Below, in pieces: positions 1 through 9,019 of a stretch of 64,000 bases of DNA. How positions within the stretch are numbered: position 1 is the stretch's first letter; each line of letters begins with the position of its first letter. A program made the position numbers and the translations under genes. The notes below the pieces were generated by a model, which worked only from the letters and a program-made list of their open reading frames with translations, had not been told where the DNA came from and did not search any database. Origin of the DNA: JANQIO01 sp036351375 (GTDB lineage Bacteria; Pseudomonadota; Gammaproteobacteria; Pseudomonadales; Halieaceae); contig JAZBOY010000093.1 in NCBI GenBank assembly GCA_036351375.1, positions 25,003-89,002 of the forward strand, read 5' to 3'.

Positions 1-54
1 TCAAGCAGTAGCACCCGGCACGCATAAACCCTCGGAATTCGCACCAGGACCGAC

Positions 55-456
55 ATGAACGACATCGACAGCACACCGCTTCCCCAGGGGGAACTGGCAC
101 TGCAGACCGTTGCCATGCCCAAGGACACCAATGCCAACGGTGACATCTTCGGCGGCTGGCTGCTTTCACAGATGGACCTGGCAGGCGGCATCGCCGCCGG
201 CGACGTGGCCGAGGGTCGCGTGGCCACCGTGGCCATCGACGGCATGGCGTTTCTAACCCCTGTGCATGTAGGCGCCGTGGTGCGGTGCTATACCGACGTG
301 CTGGAAATCGGCCGCAGCTCGATCCGCATCATGGTCGAGGTATGGATCGACTCCAAGCACGACGGCGAGCCGATCAAGGTCACCGAGGGCGAGTTCGTGT
401 TTGTCGCCATCGACGAGAATGGCCGCACGCGCGCCGTGCCCGAACTCGGCAGCTAG
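55..456 (+). CDS. yciA: Acyl-CoA thioesterase, YciA-type hotdog protein
   Basis: Cytosolic hotdog-fold thioesterase expected to hydrolyse acyl-CoA esters to free CoA and the acid. At 133 residues it has the usual single-hotdog length. The family block NANGDIFGGWL lies at about residues 26-36 and is followed by SQMD (38-41); this is the YciA/BACH-type active-site segment. The C-terminal half carries the beta-strand pattern of the fold (VATVAIDGMAF, then IRIMVEVWID). The ATG at 55 follows a purine-rich AGGACCG. It stands alone upstream of an exported methyltransferase-like gene 77 nt away. The true acyl substrate cannot be read from sequence. Confidence 0.9.
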   Translation: MNDIDSTPLPQGELALQTVAMPKDTNANGDIFGGWLLSQMDLAGGIAAGDVAEGRVATVAIDGMAFLTPVHVGAVVRCYTDVLEIGRSSIRIMVEVWIDSKHDGEPIKVTEGEFVFVAIDENGRTRAVPELGS

Positions 457-533
457 CAATCGTCACGTTCCGGCGCTAGGGTGCTGGTTCACCGCTTCAC
501 ACACTTTCCATCCAGGCTTCAACAGGAGATCTC

Positions 534-1379
534 ATGACTATTGCCCACTCCCAGATCGGCAGGACCGCCATGGCTGCCATTGCCACAACGCTAGCCCTGG
601 CGCTGCCGGCGCAGGCGGACAGCGACGCGCTCGCCAGTGCTATCGCCGGCAAGCACCGCACTCCCGCCTATGTCGAGCGCGACGCCTACCGCAACCCGAT
701 GAAGACGCTGAGCCTGTTCGATGTGCAGCCCGATCACACGGTGGTGGAAATCTGGCCTGGTGGCGGCTGGTATACCGAAATACTTGCACCTTACCTGCGC
801 AAGGATGGCAAGCTGATTGCTGCCCACTACGACAGCAGCGATACCCAGGCCAGCTACCGCCCGCGCTCCCGCGCCGGCTTCGAAGAAAAGCTCGCCGCCA
901 ACAAGCGCGTGTACGGCAAGGTAGAAGTCGCCTCGCTGATGATTGACGAGGACAGCAAGGAAGTCGTGATCGGGGCGGCGGAAGCGAACAGCGTCGACCG
1001 GGTCGTGACCTTCCGCAATGCCCACGGCTGGCGCAGCCGTGGAATAGACGATGCGGCCTTCGGCCACTTCTTTGAGATTCTCAAGCCCGGCGGCAAGCTC
1101 GGTATCGTACAGCATATGGCCGACCCGGAGCAGGACTGGATGTCGAAGAACATCGGCTACGTGGGCCGCGATTACATCATCGCGAAAGCTACCCAGGCCG
1201 GTTTCGTCCTGGAGGCTGAGGGTTTCTTCAACCGCAATCCGCTGGACAGCAAGCGCCACGAAGGCGGTGTCTGGCAGCTCCCCCCCAACCTCCGGGGCCT
1301 GGAAAGTGACGAGGAAAAAGCTGCCTCCCGGGCTATCGGTGAGTCGGAGCGTATGACGCTGGTATTCATCAAACCCTGA
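534..1379 (+). CDS. Exported class I SAM-methyltransferase-like protein (COG4798 type)
   Basis: Predicted protein of 281 residues with an N-terminal hydrophobic stretch ending in LALPAQA (about residues 10-28) that looks like a cleavable signal peptide, so it should act in the periplasm. After it comes a Rossmann-like methyltransferase domain: VVEIWPGGGWYTEIL is motif I (glycine-rich SAM loop) and LKPGGKLGIVQH is the post-motif strand. This family of predicted exported methyltransferases is widespread in proteobacteria, but no substrate is known to me, and SAM supply in the periplasm is unexplained. RBS AGGAG precedes the ATG. It converges with the TRAP gene, with only 6 nt between the stops. 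Confidence 0.8.
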   Translation: MTIAHSQIGRTAMAAIATTLALALPAQADSDALASAIAGKHRTPAYVERDAYRNPMKTLSLFDVQPDHTVVEIWPGGGWYTEILAPYLRKDGKLIAAHYDSSDTQASYRPRSRAGFEEKLAANKRVYGKVEVASLMIDEDSKEVVIGAAEANSVDRVVTFRNAHGWRSRGIDDAAFGHFFEILKPGGKLGIVQHMADPEQDWMSKNIGYVGRDYIIAKATQAGFVLEAEGFFNRNPLDSKRHEGGVWQLPPNLRGLESDEEKAASRAIGESERMTLVFIKP

Positions 1380-1385
1380 TGAGCA

Positions 1386-2534
1386 CTACTGCCCGGGATC
1401 GGCCTCGAGATCCCGGGCATTGATATAGGCCTGCTCCGAGATGCTGTGGTAGTTCTTCACACCCTCGTAGAACTCGGCGAATGACGCGTAAGCCTCCGCC
1501 GCCATAGGGTCGCTGGCGGCCAGCTCCTCCACTGCTTCCTTCGCTGCCTGCTTCAGGGCGATGATCACGTCATCCGGCAAGCGGCGCAGTTTCACGCCAT
1601 GCACCTCGACCAGCTCCTTGAGCGCCCGATTGTTGCGCGCCGTGTATTCGTCCAGCATGTCCTGGTTCACGTAGCGCGCCGCGCTCTCGACAATCGCCTG
1701 CAGGTCGGCCGGAAGACTAGCAAAGGCATCGGCATTGACGATGAACTCCAGCACCGGGCCCGGCTCCTGCCAACCCGGGTAGTAGTAGTACTCCGCCACC
1801 TCATGCAGGCCCATGGCCAGGTCGTTGTAAGGCCCCACCCACTCGGTCGCGTCAATGACCCCGGTCTGCAGCGAGGTATAGAGCTCGCCGCCGGGAATCG
1901 TGACAGCAGTACCGCCGGCGCGGCTGAATACCTCGCCCCCCAGGCCGGGAATACGCATCTTCAGGCCCTGCAAGTCTTCGATGGAGTTGATCTCCTTGTT
2001 GAACCAGCCCGCCATCTGGGTACCGGAGTTGCCGCCGGCCAGCGGTATCAGGTTGAAAGGCGCGTAGGCCTTGCGCCACAGCTCCAGCCCGCCGCCGTAG
2101 TGCATCCAGGCGCTGGCCTCATCAGCCGTAAAACCGAACGGTACCGCGGTAAAAAACACCGCCGAGGGCACCTTGCCGGTCCAGTAGTAACCGGCGCCGT
2201 GGCCCATCTCCGCCACCCCCTGGGAGACCGCGTCGAACACCCCGAAGGGCGGCACGATTTCGCCACCGCCATACACCTGGATCTGCAGCCGGCCCCCGCT
2301 CATCTCCTTTACCAGCCGGGCAAAATTCTCAGGCCCCAGGCCCAGTCCCGGGAAGTTCTTAGGCCAGGTGGTCACGAGCTTCCAGCGAATGACTTCATCC
2401 GGCGCCAGCGTGGCACCGGGGCCGGCGACCTCGCGGTTGACGCGATCCATCACCCAGCCCGCCAGCACAGCGACCAGCAATGCCAGCAACAGCAGGATGA
2501 CCAGGGGGGTGAGACGGCGCTCGGTAGCGTTCAT
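1386..2534 (-). CDS. TRAP transporter substrate-binding protein, DctP family (TakP-like), orphan
   Basis: Periplasmic solute-binding component of a tripartite ATP-independent transporter, 382 residues. A hydrophobic segment at about residues 10-28 is the signal or membrane anchor. Family blocks visible are TTWPKNFPGLG, the arginine-bearing MRIPGLGGEVF that normally clamps a substrate carboxylate, ATEWVGPYND and YYYPGWQEPG. These resemble the alpha-keto-acid/ectoine (TakP/UehA-like) branch. No DctQ or DctM membrane subunit is nearby, so it must use a permease encoded elsewhere. It lies 41 nt downstream of uvrD on the same strand and could be co-transcribed. The ligand is not determinable here. 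Confidence 0.87.
   Translation of the reverse strand: MNATERRLTPLVILLLLALLVAVLAGWVMDRVNREVAGPGATLAPDEVIRWKLVTTWPKNFPGLGLGPENFARLVKEMSGGRLQIQVYGGGEIVPPFGVFDAVSQGVAEMGHGAGYYWTGKVPSAVFFTAVPFGFTADEASAWMHYGGGLELWRKAYAPFNLIPLAGGNSGTQMAGWFNKEINSIEDLQGLKMRIPGLGGEVFSRAGGTAVTIPGGELYTSLQTGVIDATEWVGPYNDLAMGLHEVAEYYYYPGWQEPGPVLEFIVNADAFASLPADLQAIVESAARYVNQDMLDEYTARNNRALKELVEVHGVKLRRLPDDVIIALKQAAKEAVEELAASDPMAAEAYASFAEFYEGVKNYHSISEQAYINARDLEADPGQ
1391..1418. terminator. Perfect 10-bp inverted repeat at a convergent gene end
   Basis: GCCCGGGATC (1391-1400) and GATCCCGGGC (1409-1418) form a perfect 10-bp stem with an 8-nt loop. It sits in the last codons of the TRAP gene and just past the stop of the rightward methyltransferase-like gene. 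There is no T-run on either side, so factor-independent termination is uncertain; it may act as a bidirectional 3' end or RNA-stability hairpin. Confidence 0.4.
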
Positions 2535-2575
2535 GGCGTTGGTCCCTTGTTATTCTTGTCCCGCGCCGAGGCAGT

Positions 2576-4726
2576 CTACATGGCCTGCAGGTTGGCGTAC
2601 TGCACCACCAGCCACTTGCTGCCCTCGGCGTCAAAGTTCACCTCAACGCGGGCATTGCTGCCGCGACCCTCGAAATTGAGCACCACCCCCTCACCAAACA
2701 CCTGGTGGTAGACCCGCTGGCCGAGGTTGAGGCCGGTGTCCTCTACCTCCGCCGCAAAGCCGACGCTGGCCGGGCGAGTAATGGTGGTGTGCAGGCGCAC
2801 CTCTTCCAGCAGCTCGGCGGGAATCTCGCGAATGAAACGCGACGGCGCATTGAAGTTCTCATTGCCGTGCATGCGACGGGTTTCCGCATAGGTAATGGTC
2901 AGGCGGCTCATGGCGCGCGTGATGCCGACGTAGCAGAGCCGGCGCTCCTCCTCGAGTCGCCCCGGTTCCTCCAGGGACATGCGGTGGGGGAACAGGTTTT
3001 CCTCCATGCCGGCCAGGAACACCAGCGGGAATTCCAGGCCCTTGGCAGAGTGCAGGGTCATCAGCTGGACGCTGTCCTCGTGCTCATCTGCCTGGGCTTC
3101 CCCGGCGTCGAGTGCGGCGTTGTCGAGGAATTCCTGCAGCGGTGATAGGTCGTCGCTCTCGGGTTCGAACTGCCGCGCCGCGGTCACCAGTTCCTGCAGG
3201 TTTTCCACCCTGGCCTGGCCTCGTTCACCTTTTTCCTTACCGTGGAACTCCACCAGCTCGCTGGCCTCGATCACGTGTTGGGTGAGTTCGGCAAGGTTCA
3301 GCTCCGAGGTGTCGGAATCCATTTCATTGACCAACACGCAGAAGGCCTCGAGGGCGTTCAACGCCCGGCCCGGTAGCAGCTTTTCCTCGATCAGGGTCGC
3401 GATCGCCTGCCACAGGGATACCTGCCGCTCCCGCGCCAGTTCCCGGACGGCGTCCACGGTCTTGCCGCCGATGCCCCGCGGCGGCGTGTTGAGTACCCGC
3501 TCCAGCGCCGCATCGTCCGCGCGGCTGACGATCAGCCGCATGTAGGCCAGGGCATTCTTGATCTCCAGGCGCTCGTAGAAGCGCTGGCCGCCATAGATGC
3601 GATAGGGCACCGCGGCGCGGATCAGCGCCTCTTCCAGCACCCGCGACTGGGCGTTGGAGCGATACAGGATCGCGGAATCCGCCCGCGCCTGGCCTTCTCC
3701 GATCCAGTCCTCCAGCCGTTCGACGATGAAGCGCGCCTCATCCTGCTCGTTAAAGCCGGCATACAGGGTAATAGCCTCACCCTCGTCCCCTGCCGTCCAC
3801 AGCTCCTTGCCGAGCCGGTTCATGTTGTGGGAGATAACGGCGTTGGCCGCTTTGAGGATGGTGGAGGTCGAGCGGTAGTTCTGCTCAAGGCGAACGGTGC
3901 GCACCGGGTCGAAGTCGCGGGAAAAGCGCTGGATGTTCTCGATCTTGGCGCCGCGCCAGCCGTAGATGGACTGATCGTCGTCACCCACGGCGACGATCGG
4001 AATCGCATCGCCTGCCAGCACCCGCAGCCACGCGTACTGGATGGTGTTGGTATCCTGGAACTCGTCCACCAGCACGTGGCGAAAACGTCCCTGGTAATGC
4101 GCCAGCAGTTCCGGGTTCTTGAGCCACAGTTCGTGCGCCCGCAGCAACAGCTCGGCAAAGTCCACCAGTCCGCCACGCTCGCAGGCCTCTTCGTAGGCGG
4201 TGTAAATGCGCAGCATGGTGTAGCCGTAGGGGTCACTTTCCTGGGCCTCGATATGCGCCGCGCGCAGGCCTTCGTCTTTCTGGCCGTTGATGTACCACTG
4301 GGCCTGGCGCGGCGGCCAGCGCCCCTCGTCGAGGTCCAGCTCCCTGCAGATGCGCTTTACCAGCCGCAGCTGGTCGTCCGAGTCGAGTATCTGGAAGTTC
4401 TGCGGCAGTCCGGCTTCCTGCCAGTGCGCCTTCAGCAGGCGGTGGGCCAGACCGTGGAAAGTGCCCACCCACATACCGTGGGTGCCGATGGCCAGCATGT
4501 CTTCAATCCGGGAGCGCATCTCCCGGGCCGCCTTGTTGGTAAAGGTCACGGCGAGAATCGACCAGGGCGAAAGGCCCTCGGCCTGTATCAACCAGGCGAT
4601 GCGGTGAACCAGCACGCGGGTTTTGCCGCTGCCGGCACCAGCGAGGACCAGCATGTTCTGACTTTCGGAGGCTACCGCGTCGCGCTGGGCGTCATTGAGA
4701 GGTTCGAGAATGCGGGTGACGTCCAT
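2576..4726 (-). CDS. uvrD: DNA helicase II, UvrD
   Basis: Superfamily 1A 3'-5' helicase acting in nucleotide excision repair and mismatch repair. Walker A is AGAGSGKT at residues 29-36. Further on are VDEFQDTN (Walker B), GDDDQSIYGWRGA, the QNYRS motif, the VQLMTLHSAKGLEFP motif, YVGITRA, and a C-terminal tail ending in a Tudor-like VYHQVFGEGVV segment. I chose the second ATG (4726), giving MDVTRILEPLN, which matches E. coli UvrD; an upstream in-frame ATG at 4735 is also possible. The length of 716 residues is close to E. coli (720). No LexA-type CTG-N10-CAG box is evident upstream. Confidence 0.96.
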   Translation of the reverse strand: MDVTRILEPLNDAQRDAVASESQNMLVLAGAGSGKTRVLVHRIAWLIQAEGLSPWSILAVTFTNKAAREMRSRIEDMLAIGTHGMWVGTFHGLAHRLLKAHWQEAGLPQNFQILDSDDQLRLVKRICRELDLDEGRWPPRQAQWYINGQKDEGLRAAHIEAQESDPYGYTMLRIYTAYEEACERGGLVDFAELLLRAHELWLKNPELLAHYQGRFRHVLVDEFQDTNTIQYAWLRVLAGDAIPIVAVGDDDQSIYGWRGAKIENIQRFSRDFDPVRTVRLEQNYRSTSTILKAANAVISHNMNRLGKELWTAGDEGEAITLYAGFNEQDEARFIVERLEDWIGEGQARADSAILYRSNAQSRVLEEALIRAAVPYRIYGGQRFYERLEIKNALAYMRLIVSRADDAALERVLNTPPRGIGGKTVDAVRELARERQVSLWQAIATLIEEKLLPGRALNALEAFCVLVNEMDSDTSELNLAELTQHVIEASELVEFHGKEKGERGQARVENLQELVTAARQFEPESDDLSPLQEFLDNAALDAGEAQADEHEDSVQLMTLHSAKGLEFPLVFLAGMEENLFPHRMSLEEPGRLEEERRLCYVGITRAMSRLTITYAETRRMHGNENFNAPSRFIREIPAELLEEVRLHTTITRPASVGFAAEVEDTGLNLGQRVYHQVFGEGVVLNFEGRGSNARVEVNFDAEGSKWLVVQYANLQAM

Positions 4727-4840
4727 GGGACGCATTCTAGCGAAATCAATTCACCACTGCCCCGCTTTTACGCGGCAATTCCGCCATGCAGCGCGCCTGG
4801 GTTACCATGAGCCGGATTACCCCCCAGGAAGACGCCGATA

Positions 4841-6853
4841 ATGACAAGAATGTTCCTGTTGTGTGCAGGCCTCGCGCTGCTGCTGGGCTGCGGGGATTCA
4901 CTGGAGGATCGCCAGTCGGATACCTCCCGCGGCCTGGCCGGGAGGGCACGAGGAAACCAGGTACTCCCGCACGAGCCCGGCATTCTCGACCGCCGCCCGC
5001 AGCCGCCCAACCCTGAGCGCAATGCCTATTTCGGCGACCTGCACGTGCACACCGCCAACTCCTTCGATGCCTACTCCTTCGGCACGACCGCCACCCCGGC
5101 TGACGCCTATCGCTACGCCCAGGGCCAGGCCCTCAGGCACCCGGTGGGTTTCGAGGTGCGTCTGCAACAGCCGCTGGATTTCTACGCGGTCACCGACCAC
5201 GCGATGTTCATGGGGCTGGTAAAGGCTGCGGACAAGGACCCGCGTTTCTCCACCTACCCGATCACCGAGCCCCTGCACGGGATCAACGACCCTGACAACA
5301 TGACCGAGTTGAGTCTGCTCTCGCGTGGCCGGGCTTTCAGTGATTTCGTGCCGGCGCTGATCGAGGGCGTGCTCGACGGAAGCATCAGCAAGGACCTGGT
5401 GCACGCCATAACTCGCGCGACCTGGCGCGAGGCCGTGGCCGCCGCCGACGCGGCCTACCAGCCCGGGCGTTTCACCACCTTCGCCGCCTATGAATACACT
5501 TCCCCCAGTGACGATCGCGGCAACCTGCATCGCAACGTGATCTTCAGGGACACGGAGCGCCTGCCGGCCATGCCGTTCTCACGGCTCAATTCCCAGAACC
5601 CGGAGGGGTTGTGGGACTGGATGGACGCGCTGCGGGAACAGGGCATTGAAAGCCTCGCTATTCCCCACAACTCCAACGGCTCCAACGGCCAGATGTTCAA
5701 GCTGGTGGACTGGGCCGGGGACCCCATGAATGACGACTACGCCGAGCAGCGCATGCGCAATGAGCCTCTGGTGGAAATTTCCCAGGTAAAAGGTACCTCG
5801 GAAACCCACCCGCTGCTGTCCAGGAACGACGAATGGGCCGATTTCGAGATTGCCCCCTACCGGGTCGCCACCAAGCTGGAGAGTGAACCGGCCGGCAGCT
5901 ACGTGCGCGACGCCTACCTGCGTGGCCTGGCCCTGGCGGAGCAGGGTGTGGTGAACCCCTATCAGTTCGGGCTGGTCGCCGCCAGCGACACCCATACCGG
6001 CGCCGCCTACCTGGAGGAAGACAATTACCACTCCAAGACCGGCATGCTCGACGGCACCCCCGAACGCCGCGGCAGCGTACCTGCGCGTTGGCTGCACGGC
6101 ACCCTGACGCGCTGGTACGACCCGGGGCTGGTGACCACCGTCGAGGGCAGGGACTATTTCGAAATCTCCTCTTTCGAATTCTGGTCGGCCTCCGGCACTG
6201 CGGCGGTATGGGCCGAGGAAAACACGCGCGAGTCCATTTACGAGGCCTTCCGCCGCAAGGAGACGTTTGCCACCAGCGGGCCGCGCATCCGCCTGCGCTT
6301 TTTCGCCGGCGACTTTGCGCCGTCCCTGGTCGACAGTACAGCCCTGGTCAGCACCGCCTACGAAAACGGCGTGACCATGGGCGGCGAACTGCCGGCCGGC
6401 GATACGCCACCGCTGTTTATTGGCTGGGCGGTGGCGGATGCCAACGGCGCTCCCCTGCAGCGAATGCAGGTGATAAAAGGCTGGATCGAAGACGGCGCGC
6501 ACCGTGAGCAGGTCTACGACATCGCCTGCTCTGACGGGCTGCAGGTAGACCCGAACAGCCATCGCTGCCCCGACAGCGGTGCCAGCGTTAACCTCGCTGA
6601 CTGTTCCATCTCGGCAAACAGCGGGTCGAGCGAACTGAAAACCGCCTGGCGAGACCCTGACTACCGGCCCGGGCAGGCCGCGTTCTACTACCTGCGGGTT
6701 CTGGAAAATCCCACCTGCCGCTGGTCGACCTGGGACGCGGTGCGCGCCGGCGTGGCGCCGCGCCCGGACCTGCCCGCCACCATCCAGGAACGCGCCTGGT
6801 CGTCGCCTATCTGGTTGGGCGACCTGGCGGACGGTAGCCGTCAAGCCCGGTAG
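4841..6853 (+). CDS. DUF3604 lipoprotein, PHP-like metal-dependent hydrolase candidate
   Basis: A 670-residue DUF3604 protein. The start MTRMFLL leads into a lipobox LLGC with Cys17, so it should be a lipoprotein facing the periplasm. Conserved metal-ligand-like motifs are DLHVHTAN (His68, His70), TDHAMF (Asp119, His120), IPHNSN (His276) and SDTHTG (Asp383, His385). This H-x-H, D-H, H, D-x-H order resembles PHP-superfamily metallo-phosphoesterases; that link is my inference. DUF3604 proteins are frequent in marine gammaproteobacteria and have no assigned substrate that I know of. It is divergent from uvrD. Its 3' end overlaps the converging Cys-repeat gene by 47 nt. Confidence 0.88.
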   Translation: MTRMFLLCAGLALLLGCGDSLEDRQSDTSRGLAGRARGNQVLPHEPGILDRRPQPPNPERNAYFGDLHVHTANSFDAYSFGTTATPADAYRYAQGQALRHPVGFEVRLQQPLDFYAVTDHAMFMGLVKAADKDPRFSTYPITEPLHGINDPDNMTELSLLSRGRAFSDFVPALIEGVLDGSISKDLVHAITRATWREAVAAADAAYQPGRFTTFAAYEYTSPSDDRGNLHRNVIFRDTERLPAMPFSRLNSQNPEGLWDWMDALREQGIESLAIPHNSNGSNGQMFKLVDWAGDPMNDDYAEQRMRNEPLVEISQVKGTSETHPLLSRNDEWADFEIAPYRVATKLESEPAGSYVRDAYLRGLALAEQGVVNPYQFGLVAASDTHTGAAYLEEDNYHSKTGMLDGTPERRGSVPARWLHGTLTRWYDPGLVTTVEGRDYFEISSFEFWSASGTAAVWAEENTRESIYEAFRRKETFATSGPRIRLRFFAGDFAPSLVDSTALVSTAYENGVTMGGELPAGDTPPLFIGWAVADANGAPLQRMQVIKGWIEDGAHREQVYDIACSDGLQVDPNSHRCPDSGASVNLADCSISANSGSSELKTAWRDPDYRPGQAAFYYLRVLENPTCRWSTWDAVRAGVAPRPDLPATIQERAWSSPIWLGDLADGSRQAR

Positions 6854-7244
6854 GTGGCGGACCGGGTTGCCGAATCAGGTTTCCCTCTTCATCGAGGGGG
6901 CCGGTAAATTCACGCTCACAGGCTTCGGCAGTTGCGACCACGCAACCCCCGTAGCAATCGACTTCGCCATAAATATTTCGCATGGCATCACCACCCGGTT
7001 CCCGAGAGCAGATGACTTCGTCATTGATGTTGGTAACGCAGCGACCGACCGAGCACACCGCCAGCCGGTGGCGGTCCAGGGTGGCGGTACCGTCGATGTG
7101 AGGCGCGCAATAGACTTCCCCGTAACGGTCTTTCACGCAGGGCCCGGCGCCGCACACCGTTTCAATGCGGCCGCTGTCGCGCATGCATTCCGCCTGCACG
7201 CTGGACACAAGACACCAGGGCAGGAACAACAGAAAGTAGCGCAT
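6807..7244 (-). CDS. Small secreted cysteine-repeat protein, function unknown
   Basis: A 145-residue protein with a signal peptide ending SSVQA (about residues 1-18), so the mature product is exported. The mature part has repeated Cys-rich units: VCGAGPCVKDRYGEVYC, VCSVGRCVTNINDEVIC and a third, rearranged MRNIYGEVDCYGGCV. The shared pattern is C-x2-G-x-C-V-x(5-6)-E-V-x-C. Paired cysteines suggest small disulfide-stabilised or metal-binding modules. The C-terminus is Pro-rich (QPGPPPTG and PPGRP). It converges on the DUF3604 lipoprotein with coding overlap. I know no functional assignment for this family. Confidence 0.75.
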   Translation of the reverse strand: MRYFLLFLPWCLVSSVQAECMRDSGRIETVCGAGPCVKDRYGEVYCAPHIDGTATLDRHRLAVCSVGRCVTNINDEVICSREPGGDAMRNIYGEVDCYGGCVVATAEACEREFTGPLDEEGNLIRQPGPPPTGLDGYRPPGRPTR

Positions 7245-7359
7245 GAGAATGCTCCGGACGGTTAACGCTGCAACACTCTACGCGGCTTGCACCCGACCGG
7301 GCAACGGCTTCCAAACCGATACGCAGTTTGGGGTGTCGCCGGCGGCCAGGCTCTCCCCC

Positions 7360-8772
7360 TCAGGCTTCCCCTTCGGAGGTATCGTCGACAGCGCGTTCCG
7401 AGGGCTGCTCTGAGGCCTGCTTTTCAGGTCGCTTCCAGCCGTCGAGGTTGCGCTGTCGGGCGCGGGAAATCGCCAGCTGGTCACCGGCCACGGTTTTGGT
7501 GATGGTAGAGCCGGCACCCACGAATCCACCATCTTCGATTGCTACCGGCGCCACCAGGGTGGAGTTGGAACCGACAAAGACGCCGTTGCCGATCTCGGTG
7601 CGGTGTTTGTTGGCGCCATCGTAGTTGCAGGTAATGGTGCCGGCACCGATGTTGACCCCTTCCCCCATCTGCGTGTCACCAATATAGCTGAGGTGATTGA
7701 CCTTGCTGCCGGCGCCAAGCTCTGATTTCTTGGTCTCCACAAAATTGCCAATGCGCACCGCCTCGGCCAGGCGAGTGTCGGGACGCAGGCGAGCGAAGGG
7801 GCCAATCACGCAGTTCGCGGCAGTGGCTACGCCCTCCATGTGCGTGAAGGGCTTTATCTCTGTGCCGGCACCGATACTGCAGTTGATCAGGACACAGTTG
7901 GCGCCCACCTTGACGCCATCGCCCAGGGTATTTGCCCCTTCAAAGAGGCAGTTCACATCAATAAATACATCCCTTCCGCAGTCCAGGCTGCCGCGAATAT
8001 CCAGGCGGCTGGCGTCGGCGACACCGGTGCCGGCCTGCAATAATGCAGCCGCCAGCCGGCGCTGATACTCGCGCTCGACACGATTGAGTTGCACCCGGTC
8101 GTTGACGCCCAGCATCTCGATTTCCGAAGGCGCCGTGGCGCTGGACACCGGAATACCCTCGCGCAGCGCCAGGCTGACGATATCCGGAAGATAGTATTCG
8201 CCCTGGGCATTGTTATTACCCACCTGCGGTAGCAGCTGCTTGAGGTGGTGGGCCGGCGCGGCGAGGATGCCAGTATTAACCTCGTTGACCAGGCGCTCCT
8301 TGGCGGTGGCATCGCGCTCTTCGACCACGCCGGTCAGCCTGCCCTTCTTGGTGCGCAGGATGCGGCCGTAGCCCTGGGGATCGTTGACCCGCGCCGTGAG
8401 CAGCGCGGGGCCGGTCGTGGCCTGGGCGAGCAGGCCCTTGAGGGTATCGGCGCTGATCAGCGGAACATCGCCGTACAGCACCAGCACCGTGGCATCATCG
8501 TGAATATACGGCAGCGCCTGCATGACCGCGTGACCGGTACCCAGCTGCTTGTCCTGCAGCACCCAGTTGATATTGCGCCCAGCGAGGGCTTCCCTTACCT
8601 GCTCTGAACCATGTCCCACCACCACGTGACAGGCCACCGGCGACAAGGCGCCGGCGCTGTTCAGTACGTGCTGTAACAGGGGAATGCCACCTACCTGGTG
8701 CAAGACCTTGGGCAGCATGGACTGCATGCGTTTGCCTTCACCGGCCGCAAGTATGACGATATCGAGTTTCAT
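7360..8772 (-). CDS. glmU: Bifunctional N-acetylglucosamine-1-phosphate uridyltransferase / glucosamine-1-phosphate acetyltransferase
   Basis: GlmU acetylates GlcN-1-P and then makes UDP-GlcNAc for peptidoglycan and LPS. The N-terminal nucleotidyltransferase domain opens with LAAGEGKRM and has YGDVPLI and VNEVNTGI. The C-terminal left-handed beta-helix acetyltransferase shows hexapeptide repeats and the GNFVETKKS and NHLSYIGD blocks. The start is placed at 8772 (MKLDIVILAAGEGKRM), which matches the family; an upstream in-frame ATG at 8859 would add 29 atypical residues. At 470 residues it is slightly longer than E. coli (456) because of an acidic tail. It lies downstream of the atp operon, as in many gammaproteobacteria, but separated by nhaC and an SDR. 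Confidence 0.97.
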   Translation of the reverse strand: MKLDIVILAAGEGKRMQSMLPKVLHQVGGIPLLQHVLNSAGALSPVACHVVVGHGSEQVREALAGRNINWVLQDKQLGTGHAVMQALPYIHDDATVLVLYGDVPLISADTLKGLLAQATTGPALLTARVNDPQGYGRILRTKKGRLTGVVEERDATAKERLVNEVNTGILAAPAHHLKQLLPQVGNNNAQGEYYLPDIVSLALREGIPVSSATAPSEIEMLGVNDRVQLNRVEREYQRRLAAALLQAGTGVADASRLDIRGSLDCGRDVFIDVNCLFEGANTLGDGVKVGANCVLINCSIGAGTEIKPFTHMEGVATAANCVIGPFARLRPDTRLAEAVRIGNFVETKKSELGAGSKVNHLSYIGDTQMGEGVNIGAGTITCNYDGANKHRTEIGNGVFVGSNSTLVAPVAIEDGGFVGAGSTITKTVAGDQLAISRARQRNLDGWKRPEKQASEQPSERAVDDTSEGEA

Positions 8773-9019
8773 GTGACTGGTGCATCCCCCGGACGCCTCA
8801 TTGCTCTTGGCTTGAGTCATTATCTCATGGCGTTTTGCCATTATTATTGCAGCACGCATTATCGGTACTGCTATTCAGCAATTCAACGGACCCAAGGCAC
8901 CGTCGCGCGGGAACCGCGAGCAGGGCGCCTCCTGTTGAGAACAAGCCGGTATTTAGGGCCGCAGCGATTGGTCAGCGGGGAGATTCGAAAGGCTGCACGA
9001 GGCCAATGTCTGTTCCGCT
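8773..9019. other. 247-bp gap between the SDR stop and glmU start
   Basis: Spacer between two leftward genes. I see no convincing small ORF, tRNA or terminator with a T-run. It should contain the glmU promoter on the minus strand, but I found no well-spaced -35/-10 pair. Confidence 0.4.

Noticed and set aside
4727..4840. LexA box or sigma-70 promoter upstream of uvrD
   Set aside because: No CTG-N10-CAG match; a TAGAAT at the uvrD start lacks a -35 at proper spacing.
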